A DNA stretch of 14,909 nucleotides from Clostridia bacterium (lineage in GTDB: Bacteria > Bacillota > Clostridia > Oscillospirales > CAG-272), in NCBI GenBank assembly GCA_024404475.1, contig JAKSPV010000019.1:1-14909 (forward strand), given 5' to 3'. Made by a program: the position numbers and the translations under genes. This document shows positions 6,478-13,452 of this stretch, one piece after another. The notes beneath the pieces are model-generated. The model ran no database searches and was not told where the DNA came from. It worked only from the letters and a program-made list of their open reading frames with translations. Each line of letters begins with the position of its first letter. The first letter of the stretch is position 1.

Positions 6478-8591
6478 TCCGCATTCTCCAGGTCGAAATA
6501 ATTGTCGAACACGTCGCGGACGGCGAAGCCCGCGTCGGTGCCGGCCGCACCGCGCTCGATGATGCACGACACGACGATCTCGGGATCGTCGAACGGGGCG
6601 AACGCCGCGAACGTCGCGTAGGCGCTTTCGGTTTCCAGACGCTGCGCCGTGCCGGTCTTGCCGCCGACGGCGATCGGGTAGCCCTTGAAGACGCGCGCCG
6701 CGGAGCCGTAGTCCGTCACGTCCTTCATCGCGTTCAGAACGAGGTTTCTGACGCTCGGGGAAATGTAGATCTCGTCCATCGCCGTCGGCGCGGAGCTGTA
6801 CACGAGCGTCCCGTCGAACGAGCGGACTTCGTGCAGCAGCGTCGCTTTGAGGCGCGTGCCGCCGCCGATGATCGTCGAAAGGTAGACCGACATCTGCAGG
6901 GGCGTGACGAGGTTATCGGACTGACCGATCGCCGCCGTGCAGGTTTCGCCGGGGCTCCACGACTCGCCGCCGGTCTGTTCGCGGTAAGCCGGTCCGGCGA
7001 GCACGCCGGTCGATTCGCCGAGCTCGATGCCCGTGTTTTGGCCGAAGCCGTAGACGGTGCAGTAGCGGTTCATCTGCGTGATGCCGAGCAGGCGCCCGGT
7101 CTCGAAGAAGAAACAGTTGCAGGATTCCTGGATCGCTTTCGTGACGTTCAGCTTGCCGTGATTGCGGTACTTGTACTGCGCCGAATGGATCCAGCAGTTC
7201 GGCGTGAAGCCGGAGTCGGAGTAGTAGGAGTACGCGCCCTCACATTCGAGGAGCGTGTTCGGCGTCAAAACGCCCTCCATGAGCGCGGCGGCGGCGATGC
7301 CGACCTTGAAAACGGAGCCGGGCGGGTAGCGCCCGAAGAGCGCGCGGTTCAGCATCGGGCTCGTCGGGTCGGCGTTGAGTTCCTCGAAGTCCTCGTTGAA
7401 CGTCGCGAGGTTGAACGTCGGGTACGACGCCATGGCGAGCACCTCGCCCGTCTTGACGTCGAGCATCGTGAGCGCGCCGGCGTCGGCGTCCTCGCCGATC
7501 AGCCGCTCGCCCTTTTTGTAACTGTCGCTCGTGATCGCCTTGTTGACGATGTAGTTGATATCGTCCTCGAGCGCCTGCTCGGCGGTGAGCTGGTATTCGA
7601 GCGAGATCGTCAGATATACGTCGCAGCCGGCGACGGGCTCCTTCGAGACGACCTGATCGACCACGTTGCCGTAGGCGTCCTCGGTGATGATCATTTCGCC
7701 GTCCACGCCGCGGAGGTATTCCTCGAACGCGGATTCCACGCCGCTGACGCCGACGGTGGCGTCGAGCGGGTAGCCGAGCTCGGTGTAGTATTCGACTTTG
7801 CTCGCCTGGATCTTGCCGACGCGGCCGAGGATGTGCGAGGCGACGCCGGGGTGCTCATAGACACGCGTGGCGGTCGTGACGATCGACACACCGCGCGTCA
7901 GGGTCTCTTTCACGCGCGTCAGGAGCGCGAGATCGACGTCAACGGCAACGGTGTACGGCTCCGCCGCGGAGAAGTTGTGCGTCTCCATGTCGATGCGGAA
8001 CGCGAGAAGGAAAACGGCGTCCCCGCCGCCGTAGCGCATCGTTTCGTAGTCATCCTCGCAGATGCCGTAGCGGGCGAGGAAGAGGAACGCGGCGTTCGTC
8101 GCGGAGAGCTCGTCGCGGGAGCGGCCGTCCGGGTAGGCGACCGTCTTGGAGAGCTCGCGAAGGAGCCGGTCGAAGCGCGCGCCGTAAACGGCGCTCTTGA
8201 AATAATCGGCGTTGTACGCAAAATAAAGGTCGTCCCCGTCGAACGTCACCGTGAAGGGCATCGTCGGGACGGTCATCTCCTCCCCGCAGAGCTCGCGGAG
8301 GGAGAGGAGCAGGCCGTTTTTTTCGGTGTTCGTCCGGCCGATCGAGCCGCCGTCGAGGCGGACGTTGTAGCCGTAGGCGTTCGTGACGAGCGGGACGCCG
8401 TCGCGGTCGAAGATCTCACCGCGCTGCGCCTTGATCGAGACGGTGCGCGTCGTGAGGGACGCCGCGGTGGACATCGTGTAGTAGTCCTGCCCGGCAATTT
8501 GCAGCCGTACCAGCGTGACGGCGTAGAAGAGGACAAAAGCGGCGAAGAGGGCGATGACGGAAACGAGCCGTCTCAGGTACTGGTTGGACAC
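6474..8591 (-). CDS. mrdA: Class B penicillin-binding protein, PBP2/MrdA type (elongasome transpeptidase)
   Basis: This monofunctional D,D-transpeptidase cross-links peptidoglycan. Linkage to mreB and the HGKLNVTKAIQESCN stretch point to the elongation-type PBP2 rather than the septal PBP3. The 705-residue product has a cytoplasmic N-terminus, one membrane segment (about 8-30), the pedestal-domain motif QRGEIFDRDG (56-65), and a full penicillin-binding domain. That domain contains SVFK with nucleophile Ser426 and Lys429, SCN (490-492), and KTGTA from Lys645. No PASTA domains follow. I chose the GTG at 8591: AGGAGG lies 8 nt upstream, whereas an upstream in-frame GTG at 8600 would sit against that site. 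It follows mreB after 48 nt, with no mreC or mreD between, and overlaps nth by four bases. SpoVD-like use in sporulation is possible but not indicated. Confidence 0.93.
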   Translation of the reverse strand: MSNQYLRRLVSVIALFAAFVLFYAVTLVRLQIAGQDYYTMSTAASLTTRTVSIKAQRGEIFDRDGVPLVTNAYGYNVRLDGGSIGRTNTEKNGLLLSLRELCGEEMTVPTMPFTVTFDGDDLYFAYNADYFKSAVYGARFDRLLRELSKTVAYPDGRSRDELSATNAAFLFLARYGICEDDYETMRYGGGDAVFLLAFRIDMETHNFSAAEPYTVAVDVDLALLTRVKETLTRGVSIVTTATRVYEHPGVASHILGRVGKIQASKVEYYTELGYPLDATVGVSGVESAFEEYLRGVDGEMIITEDAYGNVVDQVVSKEPVAGCDVYLTISLEYQLTAEQALEDDINYIVNKAITSDSYKKGERLIGEDADAGALTMLDVKTGEVLAMASYPTFNLATFNEDFEELNADPTSPMLNRALFGRYPPGSVFKVGIAAAALMEGVLTPNTLLECEGAYSYYSDSGFTPNCWIHSAQYKYRNHGKLNVTKAIQESCNCFFFETGRLLGITQMNRYCTVYGFGQNTGIELGESTGVLAGPAYREQTGGESWSPGETCTAAIGQSDNLVTPLQMSVYLSTIIGGGTRLKATLLHEVRSFDGTLVYSSAPTAMDEIYISPSVRNLVLNAMKDVTDYGSAARVFKGYPIAVGGKTGTAQRLETESAYATFAAFAPFDDPEIVVSCIIERGAAGTDAGFAVRDVFDNYFDLENAE

Positions 8592-8626
8592 GCGGCACAC
8601 CTCCTTTCGGCAAAGCGTCTCCGGGG

Positions 8627-8650
8627 AAAAGCAGCCGCGTCAGCGGCTGC
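8627..8650 (-). terminator. Hairpin spanning the mreB stop codon: possible attenuator
   Basis: On the minus strand GCAGCCGC and GCGGCTGC form an 8-bp G+C-rich stem around a TGAC loop that contains the mreB TGA stop. Four U residues then C-rich sequence follow. The U-run is short, so complete termination is unlikely. Partial termination or mRNA processing between mreB and the PBP2 gene is plausible. Confidence 0.5.
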
Positions 8651-9644
8651 GGTAGCTCATATTCATGACGTCGCCGGTCTGCGCCTCGATGACGCGGCCG
8701 ATGCCGACGGCGACGGAGTCCTGCGGGCTCTTGGCAAGGTACGTGCGGATGCCCGTGATCTGCTGGATGAGCAGCGGGAAGCCCGCGAGCAGCGATACGC
8801 CGCCCGTCAGGGCGATGCCGACGTCGTAGATGTCGGAGGAGAGCTCCGGCGGCGTCATTTCGAGCGCCGTGCGGATGCAGTCCACGATGCGGCTGATCGG
8901 CTCGCTCATCGCCTCGCGGACCTCGGCGGAGCGGATCGTGATGATCGCCGGCAGGCCGTTCATGAGGTTGCGGCCGCGGACTTCCATCTCGCCGCGGTCT
9001 GCGGCGGGGTGCACGGAGCCGATCGCCTTTTTGAGCATTTCGGCGGTGCCCTCACCGATGAGGACGCTGTATTTCCGGCGGACGTAGGAGACGATCGCCT
9101 CGTCGAGCTCGTCGCCCGCGATACGGACGGAGCGTGCGAGAACGATGCCGCCGAGGGACAGAACGGCCACCTCGGAGGTGCCGCCGCCGATGTCGATGAT
9201 CATGGAACCGCGGGCGTCTCCGACGCGGAGCCCCGCGCCGATCGCCGCTGCGACGGGCTCTTCGATCAGCATGACCTGCTGGGCGCCGGCGTCAAGCGTC
9301 ACGTCTTCCACGGCGCGCTTTTCCACCTCGGTGACGCCGCAGGGGACGCACACGACGACGCGCGGGCGGCTGATGATCGCGCCGCCGACCGACTTCCGGA
9401 AGAAATGGCGGAGCATTTCGGCGGTCACGCCGTATTCGGCGATAACGCCGTCTTTCAGCGGGCGCACGGCGACGATCGAGCCGGGCGTTTTGCCCAGCAT
9501 GAGTTTCGCTTCGTTGCCGACGGCCTTGACGACTTTCGAGCGGGCGTCCACGGCGACCACGGACGGCTCGCGCAGGACGATGCCCTTGCCGCGGCTGTAA
9601 ATGATCGTGTTGGCGGTGCCGAGGTCGATTCCGATGTTCTTCAT
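8640..9644 (-). CDS. mreB: Rod shape-determining actin homologue MreB/Mbl
   Basis: MreB polymerises on the inner membrane face and directs lateral peptidoglycan synthesis by the elongasome. The 334-residue product has the actin-fold phosphate-1 motif GIDLGTAN (5-12), REPSVVAVD, the IEEPVAAAIGAGL segment, the phosphate-2 motif DIGGGTSEVAV (151-161), and ALTGGVSLLAGFP near the C-terminus. The ATG at 9644 is preceded by AAGGA at 7 nt. The frame extends 16 codons upstream, but that piece lies in the maf-mreB gap and resembles no MreB N-terminus. Maf is 44 nt upstream and the PBP2 gene directly downstream. This matches the classic maf-mreB-mreC-mreD-pbp order with mreC and mreD left out. MreB and Mbl cannot be separated by eye. 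The stop codon sits in a hairpin loop. Confidence 0.95.
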   Translation of the reverse strand: MKNIGIDLGTANTIIYSRGKGIVLREPSVVAVDARSKVVKAVGNEAKLMLGKTPGSIVAVRPLKDGVIAEYGVTAEMLRHFFRKSVGGAIISRPRVVVCVPCGVTEVEKRAVEDVTLDAGAQQVMLIEEPVAAAIGAGLRVGDARGSMIIDIGGGTSEVAVLSLGGIVLARSVRIAGDELDEAIVSYVRRKYSVLIGEGTAEMLKKAIGSVHPAADRGEMEVRGRNLMNGLPAIITIRSAEVREAMSEPISRIVDCIRTALEMTPPELSSDIYDVGIALTGGVSLLAGFPLLIQQITGIRTYLAKSPQDSVAVGIGRVIEAQTGDVMNMSYRSR

Positions 9645-9688
9645 AGCGTATTCCTTCTTCTCGTTTGGATCGTTTGGGGGCGGCTTCT

Positions 9689-10276
9689 TCAAACGTCGAA
9701 GCCGAACGTTTCGCGGAGGATCTCCGCGGTGCGGCAGAGCGGCAGCCCGACGACGTTGAAGTAGTCGCCGCGGAGTTCGCGGACGAAAACGCCCGCCCGC
9801 TCCTGGATGCCGTAGGCGCCCGCCTTGTCGAGCGGCGCGCCGGTGGCGACGTATCGCGCGATCTCGCTGTCCGCGAGGGTGCGCATGACGACGTCGGTCG
9901 AGACGCAGTCGGTGACTGTCGTCTGCCCGTCGGTGAGGGTGATCCCGGTCAGAACGCGGTGCGTCCTGCCGGAGAGGAGGCGGAGCATGGCGCTCGCCCG
10001 GTCGGCCGTGTGCGGTTTGCCGAGGATGACCTCTTCGCCCGTCTCGTCTTTGGCGGCGACGACGGTGTCCGCCGCCAGGATGACGGCTCCCTCCGGCGCT
10101 CTCCGGAGCGCCGCCTCCGCCTTGCGGCGGGAGAGCGTCCGGACGGTATCCTCGGGGGACGTGCCGCCGGGGAGCGATTCGTCGGCGTCCGTCACGAGTA
10201 CCGTGAACGGAATGCCGGCCGTTTCGAGTATTTCACGCCGCCGCGGGGAAGCGGAGGCGAGGATCAGCGTTTTCAT
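9689..10276 (-). CDS. maf: Maf-family nucleotide pyrophosphatase
   Basis: Maf proteins hydrolyse non-canonical or modified nucleoside triphosphates (dTTP/UTP and modified pyrimidines in the YhdE type, m7GTP in the YceF type). Overproduction inhibits septum formation in Bacillus subtilis. The 195-residue product starts MKTLILASASPRR, with the signature S-x-S-P-R-R at residues 8-13. It continues through TDADESLPGG, VILAADTVV, KP-containing A-S-A-M-L-R-L-L-S-G-R-T-H and the KAGAYGIQ segment near the C-terminus, all in family order. The ATG lies 1 nt after the dut stop with no strong ribosome binding site, so translation is probably coupled. A GTG four codons upstream would overlap dut and is less likely. 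The mreB gene follows. Which Maf subfamily it belongs to is uncertain. Confidence 0.94.
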   Translation of the reverse strand: MKTLILASASPRRREILETAGIPFTVLVTDADESLPGGTSPEDTVRTLSRRKAEAALRRAPEGAVILAADTVVAAKDETGEEVILGKPHTADRASAMLRLLSGRTHRVLTGITLTDGQTTVTDCVSTDVVMRTLADSEIARYVATGAPLDKAGAYGIQERAGVFVRELRGDYFNVVGLPLCRTAEILRETFGFDV

Positions 10277-10277
10277 G

Positions 10278-10709
10278 TCACTTGACACCCGTCGAGCCGA
10301 AGCCGCCGCGCGCGGGCCCGCCGAGCGAGTCCACCTCGACGAAGTCGATCTTCGGCTGGTTTTCGATGACGCGGAACTGGCAGATGCGGTCGCCTGCGTG
10401 GATGACCGTGTCGCGCACGGCGTAAACGGGCATTTTCCACTCGTCCGTGTCGCCCGAGTACGAGCAGTCCACGACGCCGACGGAGTTCACCTGCAAAATG
10501 CCGAAATTTTTGAACGTGCTGGAGCGCGGCGCGATGTGCGCCTCATACCCCGCGGGCAGCGCCATGGCTACGCCGAGCGGGATGAGCGCGAAGTCGCCCT
10601 GTTTCAGCTCGACGTCTGCGGCGGCGCGCAGGTCGATCCAGTCGGACTTGCCGTCTATGTAGCGGAGCTTTTCGATCTTGTCGGAAAGATAGCGGATGCG
10701 GATCTCCAT
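10278..10709 (-). CDS. dut: dUTP diphosphatase (trimeric dUTPase)
   Basis: This enzyme cleaves dUTP to dUMP and pyrophosphate, keeping uracil out of DNA and supplying dUMP for thymidylate synthesis. The 143-residue product is full length for the homotrimeric family. Motif 2 is PRSS (61-64), motif 3 is VGVVDCSYSGD with probable catalytic Asp81 (77-87), motif 4 is GDRICQ (106-111), and the C-terminal motif 5 is RGGFGSTG (134-141). Motif 1 is atypical: DWIDLRAA (23-30) replaces the usual A-G-x-D-L. From memory this version, with the TDEWKMPVYA insertion after motif 3, is shared by dUTPases of many Clostridia and some of their phages, so I do not read it as inactivation. GGAGG lies about 5 nt before the ATG. 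The gene starts 16 nt after the U32 gene and ends 1 nt before maf. Confidence 0.94.
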   Translation of the reverse strand: MEIRIRYLSDKIEKLRYIDGKSDWIDLRAAADVELKQGDFALIPLGVAMALPAGYEAHIAPRSSTFKNFGILQVNSVGVVDCSYSGDTDEWKMPVYAVRDTVIHAGDRICQFRVIENQPKIDFVEVDSLGGPARGGFGSTGVK

Positions 10710-10725
10710 AGAATCCTCCAAAGTG

Positions 10726-12771
10726 TTATCGGATGCGGCGGATCGCGCCGGGGTAGGGCGTGCCGTTTTTGTAGCCGTCAATGACGCGCGCGGCTTCCTC
10801 CGCCGTTTCGACGGTGAAGAGGAACACGGCCTCCGTGAGACCGAGCCGCGCGAGCTCGTCCGGTTTGTCGCCCATGTAAGTCGGGACGGAGTTGAAGATC
10901 TCCGAGCGGCAGCCGCTCGACAACACGGGGAACGAGGCGCCCGTGCGGTCGCGGAGCACGCCGCGGCACGATCTCCCCTCGGGGGAGGACCCGCAGGAGC
11001 CGCCCGTGCCGCCGCGCCCACAGTCGTCGCCGCCGCCCGAGAGGGCGCAGCGCATCGTCAGCATCAGCGGGAGACGACCGTAGACGATCGCGGATTTTTG
11101 TCCGGTGAGGGCGCGCACCGCGCCTGCCGGAAGCTCCGGCGAGACCCCGACGACGGCGGCGCCGGCAGCGGAGATCACGTCGAGCAGCTGTTGGTTCATG
11201 ACGGTGAAGCGGAAAGACGCCACGGGCTCGACGCCGAACTCGCGCACGAGCGAAAGCTCGCCGAAGTTGTGGACGACGGCGCGGCGCGGGTTGAGCGCTT
11301 CGAGCTGCCGCCGGATGCGGGGCTCGTCCCGGTCGAGCATGACCGGCGGGAGCACGGGCACGGCGCCGCCGACACATTCGTCAAGCGGCAGGCGGATCTC
11401 GTCGAAGAAATCGCGCGCGCCCTCGGGGATCTGCGCGGGGGAGCGGAAGTCGCCGATGCGGCGCGTCCAGAGCCCGGCCGACGGATGGCGGGCTGGTTTA
11501 TAATCCGGCACGGGCGCGAGTGCTTCCCGCCCGGGTCTCAGAGCAATCAGATCGGCGACGGCGTCGCGCCGGAGCGCGTTGAGCTGGCCTTTCGTGAGGA
11601 ACAGTTCGCCCCGGAGATCGACGTCAAGCGACGCGAGCGAGAAGCAGGTGCCGCCGAGCTTGCCGAGGGAATCCCGGACGGATTCTGCCGTCATCGGCTG
11701 TTTTTCCGCCGGGGCGGGCACGTCGCCCGCTGCCGATCCCGTGCGGACGCCGTCGGTCAGCGTGAGGACGGTCTTCTCACCGGGCGCGGCAGAGAACGTC
11801 CCGCGGAGCGGGATCGTCCGCGTCCTGCCGGGGAACGGTGAAACGTCGGCCGCCTTCTGCTCGTCGGTGCGGATGCCGCCCATCGAGCGGTAGCGCCCCG
11901 TGTAGTAGCCGTCGGTGAAGCCCTGCCGGCTGAACAGCGAGGACAGCTCGCGGATTTCGTCGGGAGTCGCGGCGCGGCGCTCGTCAAGAAGACGCCGCCA
12001 GACGCGCGTCGTCCCGTAGACGTATTCGGCGCTTTTTTGCCGTCCCTCGATCTTGAGCGAGGAGACGCCGGAGGCGATGATCTCGGGGACGTGTGCGCCG
12101 AGGCACATGTCGCGCAGCGAGAGCGGATAGTCGGACGCGCCGGGGTGTCCCTCAACCGTGTACGGCAGGCGGCACGGCTGGGCGCACGCGCCCCGGTTGC
12201 CGGAGCGTCCGCCCATGGCGAAGCTCATCATGCACTGGCCGGAGAACGACACGCAGTGCGCGCCGTGGATGAACATTTCGATTTCGAGCGGCGAGGACCG
12301 GACGAGCGCTTTGATGTCCGCGCCGGTGAGCTCGCGCGGGCAGACCATGCGGCAGAAGCCGAGCTTTTGAAGCGCCGCGGCATCGCGCGCGTTCGCGCCG
12401 GAGAGCTGCGTCGAGGCGTGGAGCGGGAGGTCGGGCAGATATTTCGCGATGAGGGAGGCAAGACCGGCGTCGGAGACGATCAAAGCGTCGGCACCCGCCT
12501 CGCGGAGCCATTCGGCAAAGCGGAGCGCCTCGCCGACATCCTCCTCGGGCAGCCGTGCGTTGACGGTGACGTAGGTGCGCACGTTCGCCTCGCGGCACGA
12601 GCGGATCGCCGAGGAGAGCTCGTCCCGGGAAAAGTTTTTCGCGCGCATGCGGCAGGAAAAGAGACTTCCCCCGAAGTACACGGCGTCAGCGCCGCCCTCG
12701 ATGGCCGCCTCGAGTGCTGCCGGTGAGCCCGCCGGCGCGAGCAGCTCCGGCAGACGGTTTTCGTTCGTCAT
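10726..12771 (-). CDS. Peptidase U32 family protein, probable RNA hydroxylation enzyme (RlhA/TrhP-like)
   Basis: U32 proteins were named as collagenase-like peptidases, but characterised bacterial members act in RNA hydroxylation: TrhP makes 5-hydroxyuridine in tRNA and RlhA makes 5-hydroxycytidine in 23S rRNA. The 681-residue product has the opening LPELLAPAGSP, GADAVYFGG (28-36), and a U32 signature, E-M-F-I-H-G-A-H-C-x(4)-G-Q-C-M-M-S, from residue 165. Four cysteines (173, 180, 196, 200) could bind an Fe-S cluster, and SSLKIEGRQKSAEYV follows. The long C-terminal half includes a second conserved block (YGRLPLMLTMRC, then L-R-D-R-T-G-A-S-F-P-V and N-S-V-P-T-Y-M-G-D), as in long RlhA-type members. 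A Gly/Ser/Cys-rich insertion interrupts it at about 578-601. GAGGGGGA precedes the ATG. The substrate (tRNA or rRNA) cannot be decided from sequence alone. Confidence 0.88.
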   Translation of the reverse strand: MTNENRLPELLAPAGSPAALEAAIEGGADAVYFGGSLFSCRMRAKNFSRDELSSAIRSCREANVRTYVTVNARLPEEDVGEALRFAEWLREAGADALIVSDAGLASLIAKYLPDLPLHASTQLSGANARDAAALQKLGFCRMVCPRELTGADIKALVRSSPLEIEMFIHGAHCVSFSGQCMMSFAMGGRSGNRGACAQPCRLPYTVEGHPGASDYPLSLRDMCLGAHVPEIIASGVSSLKIEGRQKSAEYVYGTTRVWRRLLDERRAATPDEIRELSSLFSRQGFTDGYYTGRYRSMGGIRTDEQKAADVSPFPGRTRTIPLRGTFSAAPGEKTVLTLTDGVRTGSAAGDVPAPAEKQPMTAESVRDSLGKLGGTCFSLASLDVDLRGELFLTKGQLNALRRDAVADLIALRPGREALAPVPDYKPARHPSAGLWTRRIGDFRSPAQIPEGARDFFDEIRLPLDECVGGAVPVLPPVMLDRDEPRIRRQLEALNPRRAVVHNFGELSLVREFGVEPVASFRFTVMNQQLLDVISAAGAAVVGVSPELPAGAVRALTGQKSAIVYGRLPLMLTMRCALSGGGDDCGRGGTGGSCGSSPEGRSCRGVLRDRTGASFPVLSSGCRSEIFNSVPTYMGDKPDELARLGLTEAVFLFTVETAEEAARVIDGYKNGTPYPGAIRRIR

Positions 12772-12793
12772 GGTCTTCCCCCTCGGGTAAAAG

Positions 12794-13249
12794 TCAGTTC
12801 TTGTCGTCCTTCATGCCCTGGAGCATCATCTCGAGCTGGCGCATTTTGCCGAGCGTCGCGGGACGCTCCGCCTGCTTTTCGGCGGGTTTTTCCTCGGCGG
12901 CGGGCGCCTCGGCCTTTACCTCGGCGGGAGCGGACTCCTCGTCGGATTTGCCGGCAAGGCGCGCTTCCAGAGCGGCGTTCTCCTCGCGGAGACGGCGCAG
13001 GTTGGCGTCGTAGAGGGAGACCTGTGCTTCGAGGTTGCGGATGCGCTTGTCGGCCTTCTGCTTTTCGGAGCAGTAGTCGAGCGCGATGAGGAGCGCGGCG
13101 TCCATCTTGGAGCAGCGTTTCGAGCGGACGGTCAGATCGCGGATCTCGCCGTCAAGCTTTGTAACGAGCGCGTTGATGTACTCTTCTTTTTCATCGGAAA
13201 TGATGCTCAGCGGGACGTCGGCGATTTCGATCTGGAATTTTTCTTTCAT
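12794..13249 (-). CDS. zapA: Cell division protein ZapA
   Basis: ZapA binds FtsZ and bundles its filaments at the division site. The 151-residue product has the compact ZapA head (about 1-45, with V-P-L-S-I-I-S-D-E-K-E-E-Y-I-N and A-L-V-T-K-L-D-G-E-I), a helix with M-D-A-A-L-L-I-A-L-D-Y, and a coiled coil (about 63-99). An Ala/Glu/Lys/Pro-rich spacer (about 101-130) leads to a distinct C-terminal segment from ATLGKMRQLEMML to the end. Many ZapA proteins are only about 85-110 residues and stop after the coiled coil, so the spacer and tail are extra. The ATG has a modest GAGAGG about 10 nt upstream. It is the first gene after a good promoter and probably leads the seven-gene unit ending with nth. 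Assignment is strong from head and helix pattern plus the U32 neighbour. Confidence 0.88.
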   Translation of the reverse strand: MKEKFQIEIADVPLSIISDEKEEYINALVTKLDGEIRDLTVRSKRCSKMDAALLIALDYCSEKQKADKRIRNLEAQVSLYDANLRRLREENAALEARLAGKSDEESAPAEVKAEAPAAEEKPAEKQAERPATLGKMRQLEMMLQGMKDDKN

Positions 13250-13333
13250 GATCTTAAAACCTCTCTCTATTAATGATCAAGCAGTTGATACAGGAATTTT
13301 CACGCGGCGGCTGGATATACCACCTCAGCATCT

Positions 13334-13362
13334 ATTATACACGATTTCCCGCGGTTTGGGAA
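13334..13362 (-). promoter_or_regulatory. Sigma-A-type promoter for the zapA-to-nth operon
   Basis: On the minus strand the -10 is a consensus TATAAT (13339-13334). It is spaced 17 nt from TTCCCA (13362-13357), which matches four of six -35 consensus bases. The expected start is near 13327, giving a leader of about 78 nt. It lies just downstream of the alr terminator. No other convincing promoter is seen before nth. Confidence 0.72.
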
Positions 13363-13415
13363 TAGGTTTTGACAAAAAAGTTGCGGGAGGGAAGCCCTCC
13401 GGAGGAGATTTTTGC

Positions 13416-13447
13416 AAGAGAAAAGCCGGGCTCTGAAGAGCCCGGCT
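13416..13447 (-). terminator. Intrinsic terminator after alr
   Basis: On the minus strand AGCCGGGCTC and GAGCCCGGCT form a perfect 10-bp stem with a TTCA loop (13424-13447), followed by TTTCTCTT. It starts 5 nt after the alr stop and separates alr from the zapA promoter. The rest of the gap, down to 13250, holds the promoter, a small GGAGGG/CCCTCC hairpin at 13386-13400 and the zapA leader, but no gene. Confidence 0.88.
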
Positions 13448-13452
13448 GACTT

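Noticed and set aside
9660..9700. Possible remnant of the palindromic repeat in the maf-mreB gap
   Set aside because: GAAGAAGCCGCCCCC recalls one arm of the copy 1 palindrome, but the other arm falls in maf codons encoding the normal C-terminus and the CACACCCC flank is missing.
6468..9764. A 1098-codon open frame on the plus strand across PBP2 and mreB
   Set aside because: It is exactly antisense to two genes with intact catalytic motifs. The translation is Arg/Asp/Val/Ala-rich with no recognisable motif, as high-G+C antisense frames give. The same reasoning removes long plus-strand frames at 952-1989, 2546-3961, 4481-5602 and 10696-11841.
13386..13400. GGAGGG/CCCTCC hairpin as a second terminator after alr
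   Set aside because: The U-rich run on the minus strand begins 6 nt from the stem, and a stronger terminator lies just upstream. It may only be incidental sequence near the zapA promoter.
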